DNA from: Rhodamnia argentea
Lineage: Eukaryota; Streptophyta; Magnoliopsida; Myrtales; Myrtaceae
Direction of reading: 5' to 3'
DNA: 64,000 nucleotides
Assembly: GCF_020921035.1 (NCBI RefSeq)
Contig: NC_063154.1
Span: forward strand, 26,669,948-26,733,947
The first letter of the stretch is position 1, and every line of letters starts with the position of its first letter. This document shows positions 24,238 to 36,000 of the stretch, in pieces. A model generated the notes under the pieces. That model saw only the letters and a program-made list of their open reading frames with translations. It was not told the DNA's origin and ran no database searches. The position numbers and the translations under genes are program-made.

Positions 24238-26124
24238 TCATCGACGGTAGTGATGATGTTTGAAATTGAAGTAAACATGCAAAATCCCTCTTTCAAAAGT
24301 ACATTTGAATCCCTTCTTGCGTGAATATTCCCAGTCTTTATTCACGATCCTAAAAGCAATGTCCTCATATGGGGGCCCAGCGTGGAACCAGATGATACAC
24401 GTCTCTGTGCTATTCCCATCCTTTTCAATGTTGTATGTTGGGGCCTCAGTTTTGTTGACAAGGTCAGGGTAAAAGATATGGAACTTATAACCTTTCACGA
24501 GCTTCGGAGGTGGATTATCGTGATCGTAATGCATTCGATTGTACTGATTCCAATCATATCCAGTGTGGACCCGGTTGAAATATTTTGGTTTTCTCGGTAG
24601 ATACTTATCCTGCCACTTATAAACCTGTGAGTCCAGATTCACCTCCGCACCAGTGCCAAAAATTGCATCACCTTCCTTCATGGCTCCCATGGCTTTGATG
24701 GCCTTCATTTCAAAGTTATCTTCTGATGGAGCTGGCTTTGACATCATTGCTTCTTGCATCCGTCTTTGTTGTTCTTCTCGTACCTCCATTCTTTTCCGAC
24801 CCAATGCAGCCCTGTCCTCTTCAGGGTCAACGGCCCCTTCAGTCTCATCACCATGCAGCAGTTGTGGAGAAAATGGTCCACACTCCTCTTCGGACTCCAT
24901 CATCTCTTCTTTGGTTAAGGTAACCGGGGACATTGATCCTTCATCATCAGGCACACCTCCTTGTATAGGACTGAGTACATTAGCAGTTTCTGGATTATCA
25001 ATGACATCCACAGGCTGCTCCAGACGTCGAAGATGCTCGTGCAACATTTTCACATGAAATTCTCTCAAAAAAGCCTTTGCCTTGTATATGGGGATACGTT
25101 TGAGGATAACCTCCCAAAACTCCACGACCTTAGCCGTGCCAGAACACAAATCAGTCTCAACACCAGCATGTATATCCTCCAATTCTCGCCAGGTCTTCTT
25201 GTGCAGATAATCCCTCACATCTGCTTCGACGTTAGGATGCACACCCCTTTCTTCTGCAAGAACCTCAGCAGGAGGCTCCTCCCCACGCGCCCTAGCTCGT
25301 TCGAGTACATCCTTTTTCCTAGCTTCTGCCAGCCCCCAATCGCAAACCACTAGAAGTGCCTTCCAGTACTCAACACGTGTTGGTGTCTCCGTGTCCAAAT
25401 CAAGATGCATTTTGATGTCGCCACGAAGCTCTTCCATTCCTTTCACTGTTAAGCCCTCGAAGACCACAAAAGGTTCATTCAATTCCATATCCAGATCGTC
25501 TGGACCATTGAGGTGCTTAGATAGAATATCAATTGCTTTTGCACGTCCTTCACGCAATCTGATCTCTGACCTGACTTTGCTTTGATCAAAATGAAACTCC
25601 TCTTCTTTCTTCTCCCACTCTTGAAACTCTGCTCGAGCACGCTCTCTGGCTAGCATTGCCATTTCCTCCTCATGCCGAGCCTTTTCAAGCGCTCTTTCTT
25701 CCCTCCTCTTCTTCACTCTCTCAATCTCTGCCATTCTTTCTTTCTGCCTCTTTTTCTCAGCCTTGATAGAGAACACGTCAAGATCCGCGCCCCAGGCGAC
25801 ATCACGCTCAATCTTCTTTTCCCATACAAACTTCTCATCGAGGTTTGAATCGCCGAAAGGATTCGAAGCATTGGAATAACCGGCGACCGACCACGACTTC
25901 AACTTCTTCGCGGTGCGCATTGCCTTCTTCTGAGCCTTCTTCACTTTGTACGCCTCGATTTCTTCCTCTGTAATAACCCTCCTCGAGCTGCGCTCCCCGT
26001 CGCTTCCGCTGCCGCTATACGAGTCGTCGGAGCAACGACTAGAGCTCCCGCGGCGTCTCCTCCTCCGGTTCCTCTCCGAAGAAGAGGATGCCTCTTTCTT
26101 GCTTCCATGAGAATGCGACCCCAT
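24238..26124 (-). CDS. CACTIN: Cactin homologue, single exon
   Basis: One uninterrupted frame of 628 codons. The N-terminus is a short Arg/Ser-rich stretch (residues 1-50). It is followed by an ITEEEIEAYKVKKAQKKAMR block and a long Lys/Glu/Arg helical part (about 110-210) with EEEFHFDQSKVRSEIRLREG. The conserved middle domain is at about 200-370. An acidic linker follows, then the C-terminal domain (about 505-628) with KPKYFNRVHTGYDWNQYN, HYDHDNPPPKLVKGYKF, WFHAGPPYEDIAFRIVNKDW and GFKCTFERGILHVYFNF. Cactin is a nuclear, spliceosome-associated protein, essential for embryo development in Arabidopsis (At1g03910). This protein is somewhat shorter than the 670 or so residues I recall, mainly in the N-terminal and acidic parts. 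The coding region fills almost the whole gap between two copies of a duplicated segment, so its promoter must lie in the NUF2-derived copy B. No intron is visible; a retrogene origin is possible but no poly(A) tract remains. Confidence 0.92.
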   Translation of the reverse strand: MGSHSHGSKKEASSSSERNRRRRRRGSSSRCSDDSYSGSGSDGERSSRRVITEEEIEAYKVKKAQKKAMRTAKKLKSWSVAGYSNASNPFGDSNLDEKFVWEKKIERDVAWGADLDVFSIKAEKKRQKERMAEIERVKKRREERALEKARHEEEMAMLARERARAEFQEWEKKEEEFHFDQSKVRSEIRLREGRAKAIDILSKHLNGPDDLDMELNEPFVVFEGLTVKGMEELRGDIKMHLDLDTETPTRVEYWKALLVVCDWGLAEARKKDVLERARARGEEPPAEVLAEERGVHPNVEADVRDYLHKKTWRELEDIHAGVETDLCSGTAKVVEFWEVILKRIPIYKAKAFLREFHVKMLHEHLRRLEQPVDVIDNPETANVLSPIQGGVPDDEGSMSPVTLTKEEMMESEEECGPFSPQLLHGDETEGAVDPEEDRAALGRKRMEVREEQQRRMQEAMMSKPAPSEDNFEMKAIKAMGAMKEGDAIFGTGAEVNLDSQVYKWQDKYLPRKPKYFNRVHTGYDWNQYNRMHYDHDNPPPKLVKGYKFHIFYPDLVNKTEAPTYNIEKDGNSTETCIIWFHAGPPYEDIAFRIVNKDWEYSRKKGFKCTFERGILHVYFNFKHHHYRR

Positions 26125-26274
26125 CGACCCTTCCCGCTAACAGCTCCGACCGAGTCGCACAAAGGCTGCGCCTTTAACAGACAGGGTCGAGATTACACGA
26201 ACCCAACCCGCAGATTTCGAACTTTGAGAAACTGGGGTCCCAAGAAAAGAGGGACTGAAAGGCGAGAAACTCAG

Positions 26275-26451
26275 TCTTGGACAGAGTCGAGGCAAGATCG
26301 AGAGCTGGGTCGCAGAGGTCGGAGACGAAATCAGGGGGGCGGGATCGGCGAGGATGCGATGCGCCGGGACGTCGCTGAAGATCAGGAAATCGACGAGGAA
26401 CGACGACGGTGTCACCGACCGGGCGAGCCTCGGGCGCTCGAATCTCGACGC
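26275..26451 (-). pseudogene. Dead copy of NUF2 exon 1
   Basis: It aligns base by base with NUF2 exon 1 (21613-21447). The minus strand reads SSFLVDFLIFSDVPAHRILADPAP, then shifts frame into PDFVSDLCDPALDLAS, against SFLVDSQIF...HLADPTPDFVSDLYTQLL in the real gene. The ATG has become GCG (26451-26449) and the splice donor GT has become CT (26274-26273), so it cannot encode a NUF2 head. Because it lies upstream of cactin on the same strand, it may be transcribed as part of a cactin 5' leader (inference). Confidence 0.85.
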
Positions 26452-26685
26452 TGAAGCGGCGCCAACGAGCTAACACCGCGAGCGGCGAAGCGAACTGCGG
26501 AGGAAGATGGGCTCCCGAGAGACACATATATAGAGAGGTGTTTCCTGCCTTGTTCTCCACGTTTGGCCGTTATATTCATTGGAGCTAGTTTTTCAATATT
26601 TTATTTTATTTGTTGCTTTAAATATCGACTTCTCCTAACTTTCCTTAGCCCCGTTGCCTAACTTTTAACTTGTCAACCAAGATTA

Positions 26686-27014
26686 GGCTAAAGTACACGG
26701 TCAATATCAAAATTGACATACGATGTTCACTTTAACGTCAAAATTTTCAAAAAAATCACTTAAAAATCCTCACTTCAATGCTAATTCCAATTTGAGCTTA
26801 TGTGGCTCACCAAAAATTCGACACGACTTATTTTATTATTAATATGTAAGTTGACGTGGCTCGTCAAAATTGGCACTAAAGTGAGCATTTTTCAAAAAAA
26901 ATTACACTTAAATAATCATTTTAAAAGTTTTGATATTTAAGTGATCATTTCGAAAATTTTGATACTAAAATGAGCATCATATACAAATTTTGACACTTGT
27001 AATATACTTAAGCC
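26686..27014. mobile_element. Non-autonomous foldback element (MITE, Mutator-like)
   Basis: It is present in copy B of the duplication and missing from copy A. The ends are inverted repeats of at least 60 bp: GGCTAAAGTACACGGTCAAT and, reading the other strand from the right, GGCTTAAGTATATTACAAGT, continuing into shared TCAAAATTTTC blocks. Flanks ACCAAGATTA and ACCAAGGCTA form a likely 10-bp target duplication with two mismatches, in the 9-11 bp range of Mutator-like elements. There is no coding capacity. Confidence 0.7.
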
Positions 27015-28925
27015 ACCAAGGCTAGAATTAAGCATCTTTTATATGGAAAATTACCACCTAGTATTTGTACTTTCTTTTTCGGATTAAATTATCAATTGGC
27101 ATTAGGATATCGACTCTCATTTAAAATGCTTACAAATATTTTACCCGTTCCTTTTTAAAATCAGCAATTTTTTCCTATTGAGCTATCACTTTTATTAGGC
27201 GTGATTGCCAGCCTTTAATATTCATCAATACTTTTTTTTTAATTACCAACTCTCTTTCCAAGTCAATTACCAACTCATTTCACGTCAACACTTTTTATTT
27301 GAGAATGTTTATTTTCCTTCTCTTGAATAGCCAACTTATTTTTATCTCTAGCAAAAAAAAAAATCATAAATAACTTGAATTTATCAACTATTATATGAAA
27401 TTACCAGACAGCTTTGGTATTACCAAATTTTTACTTGAGTTGCTTATGGGCGTTTATTTATTTATTTTTAAACTTGGCAACTTTTCCTATCGAGTCGTCA
27501 GACTTCTTGCCTTATCTACCAACTTCCTAAATTTACCAAACGTTTTTTTCACCGTCAAATAACCAACTTTCTCCACCAAAAAACCTTCTCTTATGTTTCT
27601 ACCAACTTCTATTGGCCTTTCTTATCAAAACTCTATATTTACGAGTGAAAAAGGGAGGTCAGGCTCCCCGGACCACATAAGGAAGTGGCTTCAAGCGTAG
27701 CAGTGCAGTTTGGAAGAGCAGAGCATATCTCTAGCCTCAGGTTAAGAATGCATGTTTAGATAGGATGCATTTGTACCCACTGCTCATAATATCCCAAATG
27801 CATCCTGCATTTACACATGACAATAGGGACTGGCGGCTACGCCATCCCCTAATGACGTATTCGTTCGCCATACCTGAGTTGTATTCTCAAAGAGACAGTG
27901 CTCTACACTGCAAAAGAACAGCAACCAAAAGCAAGAAAAAGATCTCATTATTATGCTGTGATCCTGCATTGACTAAAACGGGACAGGTCGGTTAAGAGAA
28001 AAACTCTACACCAGCAACTGTTAGGCTATGTACATTGTCCGAGATAATCCGTAAATCAAGGAAGTTCAAGAACAAAAATTCAGGCGAACTAACTTCAACC
28101 AATAAGACAGGGAGCTTGCTCTAATCATTCTCCTGCTAAATTTAACCTCTGGCCAAGCATAAGCACATATACTTCTTGACAGCATCATAAGCCAGCTCTG
28201 TTTTATCAAAGTTCAACCATGAGATTGTGATGTCTTGCATAATCAGCAGGGGCAGGCACAACATACCAAGCAAGAGAGGTAACCTGACAAAAGGATTCAG
28301 CATAATGGTCAATGAATGAAAGGCTGAAGTTTTCAACATAGCAGAAAACGTCAAAGCACCTCCATTATGGGCGATGATTGCTGCAGTAGGTCATGTAGCT
28401 TGATGGGTTTCAAGAAATACCGCTTTCAACAACTTACAACGCTGTATAGGAATTATGAGTCAAACGCGAAAGGCAGAGGAGCCAGTTCCTACAGAAAAGG
28501 TTAACCAGTAAGGAAAATGCAACACATAGTCCACTGAGGATACTTCTTATAGAAGAAATCATCAAAAGCGACGGCCACCTTACTAGGCTTATAAGGGTGA
28601 TGCTATCAACCTCGAAATAAAAGGTGTCACGAATGAATGAATTCATTTCACCAAAAATTAAGGTAGGTCACCACACAACTCAAGTATCACATATTTCCAT
28701 GGATTTAATGTAGAATTATCAGCAAAAGTGTGATACGCAACAATAAACAGCAAGAAATGCACAGCACCCAACTAGTATCAACTACAAAAGATTACTCATG
28801 CTGGTTTCAAATTCTACAGCAGTCGGGAAAGAAATTCAGACCTTAATTGAAAAGGCCATAGCAGATGCAACCCGCTCTCACGAGAAATTTAGTGTAACTA
28901 CATTGCAAAAATTTATCCCACAGTT

Positions 28926-30027
28926 CTTCTTTTATTTTGCCCACCTATTTTGTGCTCTTGTTTGCGATTTTGTTTGGTTAGTATATCAATGAATATGCCA
29001 CCTAGTTGAAAATTTATAAACAAACTGACTCTGTCAGTAATCACAACCGAAAAAAGAATTGAGATGAATCGCAATCAAACCACACAATTTTCACTCACTT
29101 TCATTTCCAATAAATTTGCGTAACAAAAGGACTCAAATCTTACTGTTTGCATAGTGAACCTCATGACTTCTACAACATTGCCAAAAAGGTGTTACAATTA
29201 ATGATGCTAACTACACAATATTTACCCGTGGACAAGGCAAGCTCTTCTACACAAGCTCACGGTTTTATATAGGATGTATGCTTCATCTAGGGGAGGGACC
29301 AAGCCCGAAGAAATTATGACTGCTCTTTTCAATGCACAAATGACCAAACTTCTCATTTTATCTGATGAGTCGTTTCATGATTCTTTCTACTTATAAACAG
29401 CCTCTAGCCTCTATTCTAGCTAAAGTGCTCACACTTTAAAAAAAAAAAAATCTATCTTAAAAAAAAGTAATGATGTTAATTTTAGATGTTACTTCAGTTA
29501 AGTTTCTAGCTTTGGATTATTAAGAATCAAATGCTATGCTCTCATTCAAATATCATCAACATTAATGACTTATATACCTCATAAAGAATTCAAGTAACGT
29601 TTGCACTCGGACAATAAGCACATAATCACAGGTATCATCAGACAAATGGGATGCTACAGCGTGCAGTTTTTCATTAAAGAAGACCAAGAGTTGCTTCAAT
29701 GGGTTCCTTTAGGGATAATGCAAAGAAAAAAGTCACTCATGTAACTTAGTGAACTACATGAAAATTGATTCAGAAGACTAATAAGAGTCATGTATGAATT
29801 TGCGTTTATGGGGCCTCCTAATTGGGATAACCATGATTTAGAACACTAATAAGCGCGTGTGCATGTGTTATTGGGCATCCAAAAATATATATCAGGAGAA
29901 ATCATCTGCAGAGTATCTTTGGAAAAAAAATAGATAAGAACTACGCTCTACTTATAGCGCCAATAGTAAGTGATTCATCATAAAGAAAAAAAATAGCAGA
30001 ATTAACTCAAATTACATTACCTGAAAT
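28926..30027. other. Intergenic, no gene seen
   Basis: This AT-rich DNA lies between the end of duplication copy B and the 3' end of the PPR gene. I see no convincing frame, tRNA or transposon end. A short A-run occurs near 29437-29450. Confidence 0.5.
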
Positions 30028-33000
30028 TCACTCCTTCCTCTTATGAGACCTCACTCCTTTCAAACGTAACTGATGCTTGGACAGTGTTTCCTTAATAAGC
30101 TCATCACCAAAGAAGCGTGAATTTTTTAGAATGAGGTCTCTTGTTGACAAATCAATAGCATAACCGTGACCAGACATCCACTGCAGTAGTTGAATAAGTA
30201 ATTCCTTCTTCTCAGGCAGAACAATAAATCGTGATACAGCCATATTAAATAATTTCTGCAAAGGAAAACACCGTCATCAATAAATCTTATAATTAGATAT
30301 AAATATCTTCAAATTTTCAGGAACTTCTTTTCGAGCACAATTTACTTTAGCGATGCTTTTCTTATGAACTGAAGCATCCCACCCACAGAGAGAGAAATGA
30401 AAGCAAGAGAGATTATTACAGAAATTGGAATACCAACTTATGCATTTTAAAATGTCAAGTTCCCAACATGCATAACCGGAGCAGAATGGAGTTGCTCTTA
30501 CAATCTTGCAGGTCCTCAAAACAAGTTTTTGTAAGATTGGTCAGAGAACAGAAGGCAAATTTGGTCGCAGAAAAAGAGATCAAGCGTGAGAGGCATTAAT
30601 CTTATCGTGAATTGCCTAAACTAAGAGAGGCATAGAAGGGGTTTTTCTGATTCTTAAAAAACAACCAAAGAAATCAAAGCAGTCTTGCAAAAACAAAACA
30701 ACTAAGCCGTTTTCCCCTGAGTGGGGTTAGCTATTGCACTCTATTTTGAACCACATACTTAGTAATATCCAGTTAATCAAGATTTTTTCAGAAATACTGG
30801 CATGTCTTTTTTGGTCTTCCTCCATCACTTTTACCCCACATCTCCACCAGTACTTTACTATTTGAAAGCCCAAATAAGCAAACTAATAAACTCACTTCAA
30901 CAAGATAACTAGGGGAAAAGATTTCGATACATATGCCTTAGCTTTCTCATTTTATTTGGCCCAAAAAAAGCACTTATTTCTGTTTAGTTAGCACATATAC
31001 TGACTGCTTGCCTGATCAATCTTATTTCCGGAGGCATGGATGACCTTCAACACATCATTTATCAAGTTGACATTACCCGACTTCATAAATGCAGTTGCAA
31101 ACTTCTTAACTGCTTGCTTGGAGATTAATCCCACATTGTCCTAGCAATTGAAGGAAAAAAATATATGTAAGTAAAGATGAAACCACTGAACACCAAAAGA
31201 AAGCAAATAAAAGAAGTACCTTGACGACGACATAAGCCTCCTTGTAAAGCCGTCCTGAAATCAGAATATGCAGAATTTTCTCATGGAGAGCCTTACACAT
31301 ACTTCTTTTGCTATACCTCAACATATTGTAAACAGAAAAAGCTTCTGAGTAGGCATTCATTTTACCAAGTTGAAAGATTAGGGAGGAGCAAAGTCCCTGC
31401 AAGAACACAGATAGTTCAGAACCCTTCAAAATTATTAGTAGCTTCATATCAGTAAAAGCAATTCAAAAAGTGGAGCCAAGGGGATGCTAACGCACTTGCA
31501 AAACCATTTACAAGATAAACAGCCCACTAAAGATGATACTAATACTACTAACACCCAGAATTAACTGCTTGTTGTCGACCTTTTTTCACTGGTGACTTTT
31601 GTTTTTAATTAAAACTGCTTTTCCATAATATCAGCAAGAATGTTTCTTTTCTCTTGGAATAGTAAGAGGAAACTCCCCATCCGTTTGGCATAGAACGGAT
31701 GCTTGCTCCTTTGCAAGTGAAGATTAAGAAGTCCGGCCTCGACAAGTGAGGTTTCATGCCCCTTATTCCTCCACGCAAACCACGAAGAAACAAATAGGGG
31801 GATCTTCACCACAGCTTTCACAGAATACCAGAATAAGCGTTCGTTCATCCTCTATGAGTGTAGTCTACAAATATATCCTTATTTTTCTAAAGAAGAAAAA
31901 CAACAAAAATTTGGTTAACCAACTCAGCCATTTTGTGGCAAATGATGCACCTTCTAACCAGAGATACTCCACTCCTTCAAAAATCCAAAATAGTCGAAGT
32001 AATCCTCACAAGGTTGACTTCCAATCAGGAAAAAAAAATGTCTACTGATGGAACACCAGATTTCAGTATCAGCAGCCAAAGGAAGATTGCTCTCCCTACT
32101 CCTGAGGTAAACACAAGAAGCTGTTTGTTGGAAGATTTCAATACAAATTGGCCATTTCCATTAAGCCACCATTTCACTAGATCTTCTTGTCCCATGGAAA
32201 ATTGAAACTCTAAATAGCTGGTCACTGTGAAGAATTTCCCTCGAACCCACAGTTGCTGGAGTTTCTTTGAAGAGACACGCTCCAAATGTTTCATCTTCAT
32301 GGTAAAGCAAGGGCTCAAAAGGCTTCTTATCAAAGGAAAAAAAATGAAAAGAACAAGCGATTGCTCCTTAAAAGAGGCCTACCAGACCACCTCTTATGCA
32401 AGAAAGTGATTGTATTGGCCTAAACTAGCAAAAAGTCATTAGAAAAATTCTTCCCTTCCTTTGTACTTTTAAAGTGCCACAAGGCTGGCATCCATCTCTG
32501 CCTAGCTGGTTCAGAATTAAGCCAAGACATTCTGAACTGTAGTTTGCAAAATTATCCCTAAAGTCTCACTTATCATGCCAAGCTTTATCAAACACTGTAT
32601 GGAGACTTAACCCACAAGCCTGCTGATTGATTTGAGAATTAAGACTCCTCATCTTAGGAGATTACCAGCATCTTCTGGAAGAAATCTCTCTCGGATAGAC
32701 TCATCAGTCCTCCCATCTCCACAACTAACTACTGATATTTGTAGTTATGGCTTCATATTCGCATCAGAATTCGTTGAGTGTGTCTTAAGAAGACACCCAA
32801 AAACAAAAAGTTGCCATAGCATGCTTATGTCAGAGTGCTGTCACTTGGTTTGAAGATGTAATCACTAGTTCCAAAATGAACATCTATTGATCAAGCAACA
32901 AGCATCACAAAGGTGCAGGCGTCAAAGGAATAGGCATTCAAAAAGTTGCAGTTAGCGTTCCATGTAAGAGCAATGTACCTAATTTAGGCTATGAGACATT

Positions 33001-36000
33001 AGGATATCATATCAGAAGTCACCATACCTCCTCTGGTTGGTGCCCCTTTTTATGCATGTCCTGCATAGTCCTGTAAGCAAGCAGATATAATCTCTCCTTG
33101 AAGAAGTATTTGACTAGGATATGAAAGGTACTGTAATCAGGACTGATAGCTAGTTCATCCATCTTCTTCAATGTTTGCATGACACTCTCCATTTCACATG
33201 CTCTGCAATAGGCGCCCAGCATGGTATTCAATATTACCAAGTCATATCTGTTAAATTTGGCTTCAAAGTCTTTGGCCAACAGTTTGGCCTCTTGTAAAAG
33301 CCCACACCGGCAAAATGCTGAAATCATGATGCAGTGCGCATAGCCATCTGCAAGTACAACATAACCATTATATCCACACATGAGCATTGCCATTATACTA
33401 TAGTAATAATATGAAGTTCACACTGCAGGAAACAATTTGAAGTCCCTCACACCTTCCCCTCCGCACACTCGCAGACATTCGTCTGCTTGACTTACATTAA
33501 AAGAACGGGACAGCACGGACCAATTATTTAGAGAATAATAGCAAGAGATTAGCACAATGGAGGAGCTCATGCCAAAGGATAGCTCTACCCAAAAGAAAAC
33601 CATCTTTACTAAGGACATCAAAGCTAACACGAGTCAAAGGATTAAATGATGCTGGTCGCAGATCTCATTTAAAAACTGAAAAGTATAAAGAAACTCATTG
33701 GAATTCATTGCACTCATCTCAACTTTTCAAAAGTGCATATTAGGGAACCTTACAAAAGTCATTCTGCTTCTTTATAAAAAGGACGGTACAGAACATAACT
33801 AAATAACTAATTGAAATTTGTAGTTGAAATTTGTAGTCATGCTTAATTACCAGATTTGACAGATTTTCCCATCATTTCGTCAAACACTGATTTAGCTTCA
33901 TCTGTCCTTCCAGCCTTAGCCAGGCCATCCATAAATAGACAGTACGACATCTACAAATTAAACACATATCGTAAGTTAGCAAAAATCTGAACGTACATTA
34001 AATGACGGAACATTGATGAAAACAAATTACAAAAGGAGAACAAAAGGATCAATCCACAAGTTGCGTATGACATATGTTGCTTCCACATTTAAAATCTCTC
34101 ATATTGGCACCCCTGGATCTTTGAGCTAAAAGTTGAGAATATTACACATCAATAATTAGCAACCTACCTTTCCCATGCATTTCAAAAGTTAGCAGTTCTC
34201 TTTCGAATTATTACGGAATGCCCACTACATAATACCTGATTGTTGCTCAGTGTTATGTGTAGATGGCCTATTTTTAGTTCTGGTGCTAACAATGAGAAGA
34301 TTGATGGTTCTGTGCCAGAAAGACTAAGCATGCATGGTTTCCATATTCTCCACTTCGAGGATAGTAGAGAGTAACATTGATCAACCAAAGGAGCCTCTAT
34401 GATTTTCTTGGCAGATTCCTCGGTCAAATCCTAATTATCAAAATCATGACACTTAAAACTACAGAAAGAAATGAAAAATACAAATGAAAATCCTTTGGTG
34501 AGTTCTAAAAGAAAAGGTTATGTTGATCAGAGATGTTATTTCTCAAAGCATGATTTGTGCTGTTGTATGAGACTAGGGCAAGGTAAATCAAAAGCTTTAT
34601 GAGATAAACTGCTAAGCAATATGAGTTCCAATGGTAGCAAAATCAGATTAGTTGGAGATGTGAATGCTTTGTAGTAAAGATAATCATAAAAGAATAGATA
34701 CAATGACCATATTTGACAAGAGAAGATGAAACGCAAGAAACTCAGTTAAAGAGAATTGAAAAATGAAAATATAACTCAAGATGGTATGAAACAGTACAAT
34801 TTTTTATAGTAGGAAAAGAGTGTTATATGGGAGGAGAGGCTTAAAAAGACATGTCAAAAACACAAAAGGCAGGATCTTGAAAATTACTCTTCTAGAGGAT
34901 ATTGCACTAAACAGAGCTGACCATATAGTCAACCCTCCTTGGGTAAAAAGGCTTTGTTCGGCATTTTCATCCTCACACAAAACAAAGACTATGATATCTG
35001 CAAAGCACTGAGATAGAAAATGCAAGAAACAAGCTTCAAAGAATCCCTTATTGAGTTTATGATTTCATATTGTGGCACATCAGCAAAGGCATGTGGTAAT
35101 ATATGAGAAATCTAATACAGAGAATCCTTCCAAAGCCTATGATGACTAAACTGTCTTGACCAGCTTCTGTCCTTTTGACTTCTGAGATCTGATGAGAATA
35201 CGATGCGTATCATTTGTTTCAAGCACATATATTTCGAGCCTGCTATAGCTTCGTTGAAGGACAATAATATACCTCATCTTTGGCATGGCCTAAGAGTTCC
35301 AGTTCAGCCAATAATTCTCTTGACTTATCAAATAAGCCTCCTCTGACGTAAACCTTCAGCAGAGTAGTCAAAATTACCTGAAAACCTTGCAGTAGTGAAT
35401 GATGTCAACACAGTATAAGCATACTGTACACGTACTACAAAAAGATGTAATGAAAATTTCTGGTCAAAGTAATACACCAACAGCACATACAAATTCAAGT
35501 GAGAGGGTTATGACACTAGCCACTAAGGAAGCAGGTAGTGTACATGAAGTGGGTAAAAATGTTAATGACAATTGGGAAGCCTTAGAAGGCACCCTTTTGT
35601 CCACTCCACAGTCATTTAAGAGGAAGCTCTAGCAGTAGGAATAATACTTGAAATGGACATTTACTCCTTTTATTTTGTTAGTATATAATTTAATCAACCA
35701 GCCAGAGCTCAATTGTCATGTTATTGAGCAACTCAGATCTATTTAACTTTGGAGCGGGGATCCACATCACTAGTCAAACAGGCGCAATGTAGTCCAAGGC
35801 ACTCTAGCTATACAGAGAGAAGGAATCTCACTTCTAGGATGTAAAGGCGCCGGGCTTTCCACAAAGCCCACAGCTTTCAAGCATAAGGCATCAGTAGCAA
35901 ATCGAAATAGGCACGAGGAGGGGACCCTGCCTTAGGGAAAAATTCTGACAATATGGTTTTTAGCAAAATTTTTACACATATCCCCGTTTTGATATAATCA

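Larger units (their letters stand above)
26177..28925. repeat. Segmental duplication, copy B (upstream of cactin)
   Basis: The second copy begins about 53 bp upstream of the cactin start codon and ends at TTATCCCACAGTT (28913-28925), the same point at which copy A ends beside the cactin stop. Beyond 28925 I see no cactin sequence. It differs from copy A by many substitutions and indels and carries one extra foldback insertion (26686-27014). On the minus strand 28520-28585 reads KVAVAFDDFFYKKYPQW without a break, where copy A has a frameshift. The segment may therefore hold remains of an unidentified third gene. Confidence 0.85.
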
